From the NCBI RefSeq assembly GCF_018143015.1, contig NC_054746.1, positions 19,397,532 through 19,461,531 of the forward strand: 64,000 nt of DNA. The letters run 5' to 3'. The notes beneath the pieces are model-generated. The model worked only from the letters and a program-made list of their open reading frames with translations, did not search any database and was not told the origin of the DNA. Source of the stretch: Lytechinus variegatus (taxonomy: Eukaryota > Echinodermata > Echinoidea > Temnopleuroida > Toxopneustidae). A program made the position numbers and the translations under genes. Numbering within the stretch: position 1 is the stretch's first letter; the number at the start of each line of letters is the position of its first letter. Of this stretch, positions 26,701-36,973 are shown piece by piece.

Positions 26701-27978
26701 ATTGTCTGGCTGGCAGTTGGCATGTAACGACTGTGCGATTGTTTTCCATGAAAAAAAGGTGAGATGATGGATGCAAAAAGATCTAGAAAATCACTCAGCA
26801 ATGTTCTCACAATTCCTAAAATAAACTTTAATCTATATTATTATTATTATTTATTCGGCATTTTACAATACATAAATTATAGTACAATACAAATTATATA
26901 AACAATAGGACATACATGACATAGTACAAGGGACCTGGAAAAGAGATGAAGGAGCTGTCTGGGTTTGGAAAAGGTTAACTAAATTACCATGACCCACAGG
27001 TCTTCCTTCCCACACACCTTTACCTCCATCCAGGTCAGTAAAGAATATAAAGAGAAACTGAAACTAGCAACGGTTAATTTGAGGGAAACAAATGTACAAT
27101 GGATCAATCAGCAATCATCATTTCAATTGATTCATTGCAATATAAATAATTAAAGAAAAGAATGCAATGATTTGATTGCATATGCAATCTGCCAGATGGG
27201 GAAATGCCTTTCTAGACCTTGTTTACATGTAGAATGAATCTGTTGAATAAAGGGCCAGGGGCTGTTGATTCGTGAACGAAACACATGACAAACATAGTGC
27301 TGTTAGTGTTACATGGGGCCGATTGCATGAAAGGGTCTTGGCAAGGACCATCTTTCGTGTCGCCCATCTTTTATGATGCGCCATGTGAAACTCATTTTAA
27401 ATAAATCATCTGCAAACATATTTCATTCGTCCGTTAAAATAAACAAAATATATATTTATAAAATGATGTGATATATCATGAAATTGTATAAAAATAAAAT
27501 CTGATTTAAAAGCAAGCTAACGAATCTTATTCTTTATCATAAATTTCAGAAACACCCCGCTTATAGCGTATGATAAAAGATGGGCGACACGAAAGACGGT
27601 CCTTGGAAAGACCCTTTCGTGCAATCGGCCCCTGGAATCCAGGAAATTCCACGAAGTTACTAGTATACTATTTTCCATGATGAAACGACTGCGGACATGG
27701 CGTAGCGCCCCTGACAAACACAATCACACGCAAACGCAAGTTACGAGGCGGACACCACAAGGTCAAGGCAACCCAGCCCGACAGGCCCGGCACTTTAATC
27801 TCCCAATGAGTGCTGCGGTACCAAGTTCTAACTAAGTTCTAGTACGAGTACGACTGCCAATGACTACGTTCGAAAAAAAAGCGTGTAATCCCACTTACCA
27901 ATGCCAATTATTGACGTTTGTAGCATCTGCTCGTTCCTCCACAATCCATCGAGGATCTCCTTGTCCCCACTTAGCCAT
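14733..27978 (-). CDS. AHSA1: Activator of Hsp90 ATPase (Aha1), complete
   Basis: Ten minus-strand exons join in phase with GT-AG introns: 27978-27899, 26403-26324, 25911-25801, 21423-21338, 20308-20188, 17170-17085, 16523-16368, 15755-15654, 15367-15316, 14905-14733. They encode 348 aa (human about 338). Aha1 is a cytosolic co-chaperone that binds the Hsp90 dimer and accelerates ATP hydrolysis. Exon 1 encodes the near-invariant start MAKWGQGDPRWIVEER and NVNNWHW. Residues 72-76 (NRKAK) match the conserved RKxxK motif, followed by LIFFYEW, in the N-terminal Hsp90-binding domain. The C-terminal SRPBCC-fold domain begins around residue 205 and ends with ERTRHGW...GTFGYGASLF, the family C-terminus. 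No frameshift or premature stop. Its introns carry most of the transposons between 15 and 27 kb. AHSA2-type paralogues are the only serious alternative. Confidence 0.95.
17590..19165. repeat. About 145 bp tandem units with TGACCTTTGACC words
   Basis: Units containing TGACCTTTGACC, GGTCATGTGACCT, GGATGTTCAGTGATACTTGA and TCCAAGTTTTAT repeat about four times in 17590-17938 and 18690-19060, split by a TTAA element. The right flank (GCAGCGCCTATAGTCTCGCTC near 19130) recurs inverted near 60250-60300, so this is a copy of a dispersed repeat. The TTAA element sits inside a repeat unit, which shows the repeat is older. Confidence 0.8.
17943..18689. mobile_element. TTAA-flanked non-autonomous element, copy B
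   Basis: TTAA at 17939-17942 and 18690-18693. Ends CCCTAAAAAGGCGGGG and CTATTTAGGG flank G and C tracts; the interior matches copy A (for example the GGTTCGCGGTTCCGAAATTA region near 18083). Inserted within a tandem repeat inside an AHSA1 intron. Confidence 0.85.
19226..20044. mobile_element. Fold-back mariner-like element with about 345 bp arms
   Basis: Flanked by TA and bounded by CAGTGCGTCCCAGAA on the left and CTGGGACGCACTG on the right. The left arm (19226 to about 19573) is matched by the right arm (about 19695 to 20044) as an inverted repeat with scattered mismatches, leaving a loop of about 120 bp. TA duplication and CAGT-type ends fit Tc1/mariner. No transposase frame remains. It lies in an AHSA1 intron, so the transcript could form a long hairpin. 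Confidence 0.85.
20330..20720 (-). repeat. Dispersed repeat, copy 2
   Basis: Reverse-orientation relative of 7441-7850; shared landmarks include the region with ATAATGACCATCCAAGTGTC (here) and the CAGTGTATAATTATT-like block. Located just past AHSA1 exon 5, in the intron between exons 4 and 5. Confidence 0.7.
22316..22838. mobile_element. 523 bp MITE, C/G-tract termini, copy 2 (nested)
   Basis: Same family as 3787-4335: CACTTACACTGACGAGTGG on the left, inverted at the right, with C/G tracts at both ends and the ACGTTACGTACGTAACGT palindrome inside. The 8-bp duplication GTTTGGAT (22308-22315 and 22839-22846) marks insertion into the 2.6 kb transposon, close to its open frame. Confidence 0.85.
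22839..23163 (+). pseudogene. 3' coding remnant of the host transposon
   Basis: An open frame read from GGGTTTGGA (22837) to the TAA at 23161-23163 encodes about 108 residues (start GFGYINARMTDAPP, then IGDCILVQYEG, WVEEKQIVRKLPAP). The wording resembles a beta-rich C-terminal domain I recall from transposon-linked proteins of corals and echinoderms, ending in an EKEQIVGKLP-like motif; this is recollection, not a search. Upstream of the nested MITE the same frame meets a TGA, and no intact N-terminal part is visible, so I read it as the tail of a decayed transposon gene rather than an active one. Confidence 0.5.
24383..25253. mobile_element. Element with GGGGTAAGTTGAGCC repeats
   Basis: The left end (AAGGCGGGGTAAGTTG) and right end (CAACTTACCCCGCCTT) are inverted and flanked by TATAG/CTATA. 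The words GGGGTAAGTTGAGCC or GGCTCAACTTGCCCC recur at both ends and twice near 24570-24635 and 24838-24880. A TA-flanked Tc1/mariner-type non-autonomous element is likely. Confidence 0.75.
26831..27060. repeat. Possible non-LTR retrotransposon 3' end, antisense
   Basis: Begins with an ATT-rich microsatellite and TTTATTCGGCATTTTACAA, the look of a reversed LINE tail. No reverse-transcriptase frame was recognised next to it, so the assignment rests on the terminal pattern only. Confidence 0.3.
27316..27632. mobile_element. 317 bp palindromic MITE
   Basis: Inverted ends of about 60 bp: GGGGCCGATTGCATGAAAGG on the left and CCTTTCGTGCAATCGGCCCC on the right; the arms continue through TTTCGTGTCGCCCATCTTTT. 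No clear target duplication. It lies in AHSA1 intron 1, about 270 bp from exon 1. Confidence 0.85.
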
Positions 27979-28346
27979 TTATAAGGAAAATATATGACTT
28001 TTCTTTGTATATATCGAGGAGTGAGAATGAGGTGAGATATCGAAATCTACAGCTACGCGTGTGTACGTACGTGTACGTACGTACGTATATCAGAAAATGC
28101 TAGAATTGTTATACTTTAATACCGGTAGTCTTATTTAATCAAACACTTATTTTTACTTTCTTTTTCATATTTTTACAATATATTGCTAACCCTTTAATTT
28201 TGTTCTATTATGATATTACATATATTTCATTACGTTCATCTATGTTTATACGTAATCACATTTTCAAAAATGTAAGGTTTGACTTTTAGTTCAATCGAAA
28301 ATTTAAGAAAACTGTCTGTAATGTAGACTAAAATAATGACGCAAGG

Positions 28347-28538
28347 GTTGTGGGCGTTGTGGCGTGCGCCTGTAATCCAAGCTATGTGGGGAAGTTACAA
28401 ATTGATGCAGAGGTTCGAGGTTCGAGCCCTGGTCACGTCTTTCGGATGGTGACGTTAAAGGTCGGTCCCAGACGTAAATAATCATATCTGATTGAGACAC
28501 GTCTGACAAAACTCAAACACACACACACACACACACAC
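28347..28538 (+). mobile_element. SINE with 7SL-like head, tRNA-type B box and conserved tail
   Basis: The head at 28347-28437 resembles the 5' Alu domain of SRP 7SL RNA: across 28359-28384, 22 of 26 bases agree with the human 7SL sequence as I recall it, including TGTAA (the conserved SRP9/14-contact motif) and CCAAGCTA. It is followed by GGTTCGAGCCCTGG, a pol III B box of tRNA type, then TTTCGGATGGTGACGTTAA and GGTCGGTCCC, a tail block common in invertebrate SINEs, and ends in an (AC)n run. 7SL-derived SINEs are established in primates/rodents and hagfish. A tRNA-derived SINE with chance similarity is the alternative. Confidence 0.6.
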
Positions 28539-29389
28539 GGTTCTCAATTACTGCACATGGTACAGTGCATAGAGTGGTTCACTTTCGTATACCATCGATG
28601 ATTGATGACCATATCTTAGTTTGAGTTATACTGGTGTATATACCATCCCGGTGTACCATATCTCTATGATTACTTCGAGCCGGGCTTCCAGCGCGAAGTG
28701 CGAGCTGAAGCTTTTTGATATAAATAATAAAGAGGGATTTTAAGTAGTTTCAGAATTCACATAGAAGTATATAGAAGGGCAACAAAATTAGTCCCAGTTA
28801 AAATCCCAACTCTGGAGTAGTATCTAACAGTCAGTGGTATGATATGATTGAAACATTTCAATAATTACGATCAATGTACAAAACTTAATCTAGAAAAAAT
28901 AGCATAGTGAACACCCGAGTGAACATACCAGAAGTCACGATACCGCTAGTGAAACAAAGAGGCAAAAGAGGACAGCAACTTCCCACCGGGGTATGCCATT
29001 CGATGTAACGTTGTAGCTTTGGTCAATCTGGAGTCTGTTTGGTAGATGTGCATGCAGTAACTTCCTATCAACAACACAATCTTACAAAAAAAACCCACAC
29101 AAACAAAAGCGCCCAAACATGCCAAAGGAACAACGAATTCTATCTTAGGGACCGCGAAACGGTTTTGATAGATGCATGGGCTTGGAATAATTAAGGGGGG
29201 GGGGATATAGTGCAAAAAAAAACAACACAATCTGATTGTCATTTTTACGTTTTGAACACTATTGTTGGGGGGGGGGAGGCTTCATTCACCACTTCCGTGC
29301 CCCTGTTTATTTGTTTTGATGATGATCCTTCCATTGTCAGGATTTTATATCGATAAAATTTTTAATTTGAATTCTTAAGAAACTGTAGC

Positions 29390-29545
29390 ATTCACGTCTT
29401 TTCTTTGCTAACCAAGAAGTGATAGATGTGTGGAACAGTCTCCCAGAAGATGTAGTTACTGCTTGTTCAGTGATTTATTCAAGAATAGACTGGATAAGCA
29501 TTGGGAGAAGTTTACCTATGATGTTGATTGATTTTCGATTCTCGT
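29390..29545 (+). pseudogene. Non-LTR reverse transcriptase C-terminal fragment
   Basis: Translation gives HSRLFFANQEVIDVWNSLPEDVVTA and, after one frameshift, LFKNRLDKHWEKFTYDVD. The VWNSLP...VVTA...FKxRLDxHW pattern is the usual end of CR1/L2/Jockey-type ORF2 proteins. Frameshifted and very short, so dead. Confidence 0.75.
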
Positions 29546-29934
29546 GTGTTTTTCATGACCTTTTTTTTTGCTGTCTACGATACCCCTGCCACCCCTCCCT
29601 GCCAACATAAGTAGTGCATCTAATTTTGTCTGAAGGAGAGCAGCAATTGACTTGATCGATAAACAGGCTTATGTCCTACAACAAAATTCAAAAGTTAATG
29701 ACACAATATTGAAAGTCACTGTTCTTTTTTCCGTGGTGATGAGTGAGTTTCTGATTTTTCAGCGGTTTCTTATAATTGTTTTCATGCACCTTAACATCAA
29801 CATTAACATGCAATATGTAACGCACCTCTGCACAATCACACATAAGAAACAAACAAAAGGTATTTAAAACCACGACTCAAACCATGTTATCTCACAGAAC
29901 CATCATCACTATACACAAATTACAAAAAAAAAAT

Positions 29935-30065
29935 GAAGATTGATTGATTGATTTTATTTGGCAAGTCACCATAACATATATACAGTAGCATTAAAACAAC
30001 AGGCTTGCACAGGATGACCCACGAAAGCTTATTTCCAGTGGGGTCGACGTCCTGAATTAAGATAA
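29935..30065 (-). repeat. Possible LINE 3' end, antisense
   Basis: GATTGATTGATT followed by TTTTATTTGGCAAGTCACC and AAGCTTATTTCCAGTGGGG has the form of a reversed LINE tail with a short terminal repeat. No coding part. Confidence 0.35.
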
Positions 30066-30179
30066 TAAAATGGTATAATTATACTATTTACATATTAGAA
30101 ATGAAGAAAAAAAAACAGAATTTAGTATTACCAATAAATTAGATATATAGACAATGAATAAGATATATACAAGAATATA

Positions 30180-30375
30180 ACGAAGAAGAAGAAAAGAAAG
30201 AGAAGGAGAAGGAAAAGGAGGTACAGAAGAAGAGTGGGGACGAGGAGAAGGAGACGGAAGAAACGAAGGAAAATAAATAAGGAGAAGAACAGCAAAAACG
30301 GTTACGACAATAACAACACGAAGAGGAGAATAGGAAGAGATAAAAGAAATAGAAAGAATAGAAGAAAGGACATAT
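30180..30375. repeat. Polypurine GAAGAA/GGAGAA tract
   Basis: About 190 bases almost entirely A and G on the + strand. The overlapping minus-strand frames (Ser/Phe-rich) are artefacts of the tract. Confidence 0.85.
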
Positions 30376-30614
30376 CGAAGCTTCAATCAAACTATGTAAA
30401 ATACAATACCTGATGGTAGAGAAGAGAAAAGAACTAGGTCAGTATTCAGGTTAAATCAACCGTATAACATATCATTTGCATCTTCTTTTTTACTCTCAAG
30501 TGAAAGATATTCTTTCAATTTCCTCTTAAAGAAGCAGTGGCTTGATTTGAATGGATTTTCTATGGAAGCTTAAAAGTGCCACCCATGCATATGTTGAGAT
30601 AATTATCTTGGGAA

Positions 30615-30892
30615 GTCGACATCTTACGAGCGAAAAGACCAGATGACGAGATGCCGGATCTCATCATGTCCACATCTTCCAGAAGAGATGATCAGATGAC
30701 AAGATCCCGGATCTCATCATGTCGACATCTTTTAGAAGAGATAGATGACAAGATCCCGGATCTCATCATGTCTACATCCTTTTGAAGAGATGATCAAATG
30801 ACATATTCATGGATCGAAGATCTTGTCATCTGATCATCTCTTCAAAAGGATGTTGACATGATGAGATCCGGGATCTTGTCATCTGTGAGATA
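30615..30892. repeat. About 50 bp minisatellite with inverted last units
   Basis: The unit containing GATGACAAGATCCCGGATCT and CATCATGTCGACATCTT occurs three times in one orientation (30640-30790), then, past GGATCGAAGATCTTGTC, its reverse complement follows (30815-30890). The whole therefore forms an imperfect palindrome about 270 bp long. Confidence 0.85.
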
Positions 30893-30929
30893 GGCATCGT
30901 GAAATTCCTTCTCCCTAAAATATCCCAAT

Positions 30930-31300
30930 TTCAGGTCAGCTCGCGCTTCGCGCTCGCATCTGTTATTGATTACAAAAAGTGCTTAGAATATTCATTCTTT
31001 AGATCTTGATATAAAAAAATAGGCTCATGCATGCTTCGCCCTCGTATAGGTCGATATACTGAGACACCAATCGTCTCTTTCCTAAAAATAATTTCAGTTT
31101 TACATGTTCATTTTCAGGTCTGAACATCAATAATTTTCAGTTCGCGCCTATAGCGCTTGCATTCATTGTTTACGTTGGATACGAATCACGTTCATGATTA
31201 AAAAGACTTAGAATTTTCCGTCTTATAACACCAAAAAAACAAAGTTTATTTCCAAGTAGTCTTCTCCAAATTTTCAACACAAACCTGACTTCTTCGTCAG
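30930..31300. repeat. Fragment of the GCTCGCGCTTCGCGCTCGC repeat family
   Basis: Three G+C-rich palindromic words (near 30940, 31025 and 31142), each followed by AT-rich sequence with AAAAAGTGCTTAGAAT-like text, match the interior units of the hAT-type element at 31476-35568 but lie outside its target duplication, so they come from a separate, older copy. Confidence 0.6.
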
Positions 31301-31475
31301 GGATACAAAGCTCACAGTGACAAGATATTGAAAAGTAGTCTATAATAACATTGTCATATCATAAAACTATTTTTTTTTTCGTCAGATTCCGTTGCTGGTC
31401 TTTATACAAAGTCAAATTAATGAAGAGGATTTTTATCTCCCTTCAGTGCGTGATGATAAGTTTTGACAATTAAAC

Positions 31476-34400
31476 CAGTGGTGTAGCTATAGGGGGCACG
31501 TGCCCCCCTGAGAATATGTGAGCCCCCCCCTCCCCAGGTGCCCCCCTGAGAAAAAATGGCCGACGGAGCAAAAAAAAGAGAAAGAAGACAAGAAAAGAAA
31601 AAGGATAAAGAAGGGGAAAGACAGAAGGAAAAAAACAGAAGAAAATAAGAGGAGAAAGACGAGTGAATAAAATAATATTGTGGGAAGACTTGCAAATCAA
31701 AATCTTTCATGTTACTAAATAAAATTTTCGCTCGCGCTTCGCGCTTGAATTGCCTTTGCGATGAGAATCATATCTTTCTCAACAGGCTGATATGGAGCTT
31801 AAAATATCAAGTTTTGAAGTCAATTTCATCTCGGACATCAAGCTTTAGTTATTTTTTTCCATTCAAAATTTAATGCACTCTGTAAAATTTCTGCTAATAT
31901 GGTCTACATATCAACATTTTAAACTCCGCAACTGTGTGGTCGCATTATTTGATTTGCCAAGTTCCTATATTGTCTTCGTGTATTCCATAACATTATCAAA
32001 ATATCCATTTTCAGATGTGACAGTCAAAAGTAGGCCTATAAGTTAGCGCTGCGCGCTCGCATTTGATTGGTGAGTACTCTATAAATTTAATATATACACA
32101 ACAAAAAAAGTAAGTCCCCCCTAAATCAAATTGCTGTAATTTTTGAATGGAATTATTTTGAGATATATTTCGTAGGTGGATTTCTACACTCTATAAGCAA
32201 CTCCTGGAGAAATATGAAATTGATCGGTTTAGTCATGCATGAATAATCAAAGATTGAATTAAAAATGACCATTTTTGAAAGTCACAAGAGTCGTGTTTCA
32301 GATTGTGCAAATACAATGTTGGACAAAAGTTGTTTTTAGGTGAATTTTATGGTGTTATACTGGTTTACTATCCATCATTTAGCCACTCCACACACAATTT
32401 TGATATCGTATGTTGTTGAGTGAGCACATTGGATTGCAGGGGCCGCAGGGGGAGGGGGGTTCAGCCCCCCCCACTTTTTTCAAAAAGCATGTACAAAAAT
32501 GTAAAAATGACCATACGATTGTGATTTTTTGCATGGTCAGCCCCCACCCTCCCACTTTTGGCTCAGCTACCCCCCACCTCCCCCCCACTTTGAAAACCGT
32601 TCCGCGGCCCCTGTATTGTGACGTATCATCAAAGGGGGTTATTGTAGTATCCTTTACAACTTGCTATAGATCATGTTAAAATTTGAAAATGTTGGTGGCT
32701 CCCCTGATTATAGGCCCCTCCCCCATTTTAAAATTCTGGGTCCACAAAGTTTGCCCATAAATTAAACTGATCATGAAAAATTGTTACGAAAAGAATACAT
32801 TTATGCCGTATTAAGAGTATTTATTCCTAAGTTTTTGAATGTGCTCGCGCTCAACCATGAAAATGTTTTAAGTTCGAAAAGTGTGTGGTGATAGAAATGA
32901 TGGATGATAAAACAAAAACATTTGAAACCGAATTTGCCCTCAATATGCACTTTATGACCCTTTAAAATGAGTCTGTGACATTGTAAATACCAATTTTCCA
33001 ACTTTGATGCGTGCTCACTCATCCATGAATAAACATATCGATTTCATTTTTGCACAGAATTCTGCCCATAGGTTGATTAACATTACTTCTAAATGACATT
33101 GCTAAAGACAGCCTTGAAAAAAAGTTCCACCATATTGAATGAGGGTTTACTTATTCTTAAACATATGCACTCATAATGTACACAAGTCTATGAGAGAAGA
33201 AGTCAAAATTTTCACAAATATGATATGAGGGTTTGTTTCATGGACGGTTTTTGCTACTTCTGCCAACAGTTTTTTCATGAAACTTCGCACATGGCTTCAG
33301 AGTAACACTATCAAAAAGGCGCGCACACCAAAATAACCATTCAACACGGCACAGAGTGGGGCCAAGGCTTTAAACTTTCTTCTCATTTGCATAATTTTCG
33401 AATATTATGTGCTCACTTATGCATTAAACATCGGGATTTTCATAAAAATCAAATCAAATGAACTATGCAAGGAAGTTTTTAACAGATATCCACAGTTACG
33501 AATCGCATTTTTTCCAATAACGTAAAAAAGAGCTAATCACATTCCACATGTTTATTCAAGCGTGAATGTTTAATTAAACGCCTTTGAATCATTGAAGCAT
33601 GTTAAATGGTCGTGAACAGAACGAAAAAGTTGAGAAAAGATCATTTTCAGTTACCAAAATGAAACAATACTTGTCTATGATATTTGAAAATCGTATTTTT
33701 TGTTTTTAATAAATGTTCATTGAACCGTGAAACGATGAATATTGTTGAAGATACTCTTCCCAAAAATAACTGTCATCATATTCTTTCATTCTTAGTGATA
33801 TAAATGTGTAAAAAAAATCCAATTATTGCAAATTTGGACTTGTGTTTATTCAACCATGAAATTTAGCAAAAAAAGTTGTATCGTACTTTAGAAAGTACCT
33901 TTTACAAGCCTTCTGACTATTTTTCAAGATGAGAATGTGGAATTAGTTCCAGTAAAATGGAATCAAAGTCATGATATTTGGCTTGTGACTTTTGAAAAGT
34001 GACATTTTTGCCTTCTGACGGTGCTCACTGAAGCATGACGTAAAATACGTCCATAACATTTACTCAGAGGGTAGCCTATAAAATTACCTACACGCTCATG
34101 TAAAAATATATCAATAATTCGAATTGGTTCGGAAATTATTGATGTTTGTTCAAAGGGGGACTTACTTTTTTTGTTGTGTATATAAGCAAACAAAAAACCC
34201 TAGGCCTTTTTTATTACATTTTATTTAAAAATATTCAGCTCGCGATTTGCGCACGCATTTATTGTTGAAAATGTAACCACTGTTAGTAATGCGTATTCAT
34301 AATTACAAAATGCTCAAAATTTCTAGTTTTCAAGCCTTGAAATCAACAACTTCCACGCTGTCATTACGCAGAGACAGTAGATAAATAAATAAAAAGGAAA

Positions 34401-35568
34401 ATAACATTTTCATGAATTTATGATAATTGGGTCTTTTCAGAATGAAATATCGACAAGCTTAGGAATGATAGGAAGATAGTCACCATTTTCATAATTATGC
34501 TGACAAAATGTCTGTCCCTGCATGCCCTTTATCAAAATAAAAAGAAAAGATAACAGATCGCGCTCGCATCAGCCATTAATTAAGTGTGATCCACATCCAC
34601 TTCACAATTTTCCTACACAGTACTTGAAATAGTTTTTAAATTTACCCTTTTCAGATCGTATACTTTCAAATGTTTTTAGCTCGCGCTCGCATTATTGATC
34701 TTCATGATTAAAAAAAATGTATTCAGAATGCCCAGATTCTAGGTCTAAATCTAAAATATGCGCACGCATGTTTATTGAGATAGCCTGCATGTTCTGTATT
34801 CAAAATATGCCTATCCAGTTTCAAATCAGAATATCAATAATTATCTGCTCGCGCTTCACACTCACATTATTAATGATACCCAATTAACCATATCCTATTC
34901 ATAATTTACAAAATATGAATAGAGTGCCCCGCGTTTAGATCTAAAATTCTCAATTTTCTTCCGCTCGCGCTTTGCGCTCGCATTAATTGTTTTGTTATAC
35001 ACATACCTATCACATTTATGGTTAAAAAGTGCTTAGAATGTCAATTTTTTAGGTCAAAATGTCAAAATGTTTTAGCTCGCGCTTAATCGCGCTGCCATTA
35101 TTGAAATATGTACCGTATTCATGGGTAGCTGTATAAACGGTCCTTAACATGTCCGTTTCCTATCATGCTATAACATTTATTAAAATGTCTGCTCGAGCTT
35201 CGCGTTTGCAGTAATTATCTAGTTGTAAACGAATCTTGTACAGGATCACAAAAAGTGCCCAGAATGTTCAATTTTCAGGATAAAATACATGAAATATAAA
35301 AAAATCGCTCGCGCTTCACGCTCGCACTTTTCATACAGGGCTTATGAGATTGTTTTATATTTATGTTATTTTATAAGAATAAAGCTAAGAAGTGACTGAT
35401 CGGGGGTAAAATAGGTGAAGATAATTTCGGGCCCCAACCCCCCATTGGTGAAAGTCGGATCTGCCCTTGCCGTGACATAGTGTATACACACAAAAAAAAT
35501 GTTGCCCCCCTGAAAAAAGCATGGACCTTCCAGTGCTCCCCATGAAAAAAATCCTAGCTACGCCACTG
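31476..35568. mobile_element. 4.1 kb non-autonomous hAT-type element
   Basis: Ends CAGTGGTGTAGCTA and TAGCTACGCCACTG are inverted, and the 8-bp duplication AATTAAAC flanks it (31468-31475 and 35569-35576); both are diagnostic of hAT. No transposase is present. The interior consists of AT-rich units of about 115 bp, each led by a variant of GCTCGCGCTTCGCGCTCGC (near 31729, 32042, 34237, 34557, 34677, 34847, 34961, 35074, 35190 and 35305). A 2.1 kb element is inserted at 32091-34184. Confidence 0.85.
32091..34184. mobile_element. 2.1 kb TIR transposon nested in the hAT element
   Basis: Thirty-base inverted ends that match perfectly: the left is 32091-32120 (TATATACACAAC ... AAGTAAGTCCCCC) and the right is 34155-34184. 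TA-rich flanks fit Tc1/mariner. No transposase frame was recognised. The interior repeats variants of GTGCTCACTCAAGCATGAA roughly every 130-200 bp (near 32230, 32846, 33010, 33408, 33550, 33716, 33845 and 34021). Confidence 0.85.
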
Positions 35569-35739
35569 AATTAAACCAGAAAAAATATATATTTGAGGGG
35601 TCCTTTATAATGAGTTATAGTTGGCACGAATATTCATCCCTGGGTAAAAAACATGCAAGATTCATTTTCTAAAACGTGTTCGAAACTGCTTTACCATGGT
35701 AATAGCATAGGACGGAGGAATAATCTCCTTCAGTGGTAT

Positions 35740-35895
35740 TCCTTTTCTGCGCCTTAATTCCTTTGCATTTTCTCTTTATTTTTTGATTTTCCTTTTCTTT
35801 ATTTGTGCCCCTCTCGATTGATCTCCCTTTTTTGTGCCCCACCTGAAAGTGGCACTCGGGGCCCTTAACCCCCCCCCGCTAGCTTACGCCACTGC
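35740..35895. mobile_element. Solo right end of a second hAT-type element
   Basis: C-tract followed by GCTAGCTTACGCCACTG (ending near 35894) matches the right terminus of the 31476-35568 element. The sequence before it is T-rich with TTTGTGCCCC words; no left end was found, so the copy is truncated. Confidence 0.5.
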
Positions 35896-36344
35896 TGATT
35901 AATAGATTGTATATATTGGCCTTGTACTGTATATGGATGATTTGGATCATTTAAACAACATTTAATTTTTCTTTCCGTTAGGTTTTTTTAAACAAATGAT
36001 TGCTACTACCATTACCCCTTTTTTATGGGGGGGGGGGCACCAACTTTGGACACTGACCTTGGATCTGTGACCGACTTAATTTTCTTACGATCGATTGATA
36101 TGGAATCGATTGTAGCGCGTGCTAGTTGTTGCGCATGCGTACTGTGCGATCGATATATAGTGTGGAACAACAATTTGTGATCAGGTAAAGTGGATCTCCT
36201 TCATTTTATTAGACGAAATCATCTTATAAAATATAGTTGTAGCACGAGTTACACACACGAATTATCAGACACAGATCCTAGTCTAAGGCATTCTACCGGT
36301 AATAATCTTAAAGTCTAATGTTAGACCAAACAAGTCAACATCTA

Positions 36345-36505
36345 AATTAGATCTAACCGTTGTACCGTACCGTACGTTAACGACGTTAACTACGGTACCG
36401 GTACCGGTAGTCTCAGCTAACGTCGGCGCAATACCGTAGCCGAGTACGGTAGCCCTACCGGCCGGTACCGTACCGATTACCGGTACCGCGGCTAGCTTAG
36501 GCTAC
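36345..36505. other. CpG-rich block of GGTACC/CGGTACCG palindromes
   Basis: About 150 bases densely packed with variants of TACGGTACCG, GGTACC and GTTAACG inside otherwise AT-rich DNA. CpG density is far above its surroundings. It could be a simple-sequence expansion, a decayed repeat, or a CpG-rich regulatory block; it lies 4.1 kb upstream of the CATSPERG start codon. Confidence 0.5.
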
Positions 36506-36529
36506 ATAACCTTGGCTCAGGGGAGCGTT

Positions 36530-36839
36530 TCATGAAAGTTGTCAGACATTTAATCCGGAAAGTCCAGGAATGAAAGGTCTTAATTTGTCAGACGTTTTAT
36601 CCACAAGTCTCATTTTATCCGACATTTAGTGCCTCTCATTCTTCAGTTCAGTCTCACCCTAGGCCTAGGGCCTAGTCTCTACACTAGTCTCGGGCCGTTG
36701 TTGAGTTGAGCCAATAAAATAAATAATAAAGAAACTTAGAAAGAATGATTGTTTCAAATGTTTGTGAGATTTGACATTGACAAGAGTCAAGACAATTTAA
36801 TTTGTCAGACAAAAAAAATGTTGATGAAACGGTCCCCAG
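36530..36839. mobile_element. About 310 bp MITE with GTTTCATGAAAG/GTCAGACA ends
   Basis: Left GGGAGCGTTTCATGAAAGTT then GTCAGACA; right GTCAGACA then GTTGATGAAACGGTCCCC, inverted. A partial right end of the same family lies near 37605-37672. Confidence 0.65.
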
Positions 36840-36973
36840 GCCAGGCAGGGAAGCGTTTGTTCGACAACTAGCTGTTGGATCTGTTAAATTTCCTTGATGC
36901 TGATAAGTGATGATATGTAGGCCTAACAATTTATATTATTATTATACTAGCTAGTATCGGTACCTGAGACTGA

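Noticed and set aside
28040..28088. GTACGTACGTGTACGTACGTA tract as a promoter element for AHSA1
   Set aside because: It is a simple repeat about 80-110 bp upstream of the AHSA1 start codon; nothing shows regulatory function.
34237..35330. Regularly spaced repeats resembling a CRISPR array
   Set aside because: Repeats are degenerate, the units are AT-rich and similar to each other, and they lie inside an hAT element in an animal genome.
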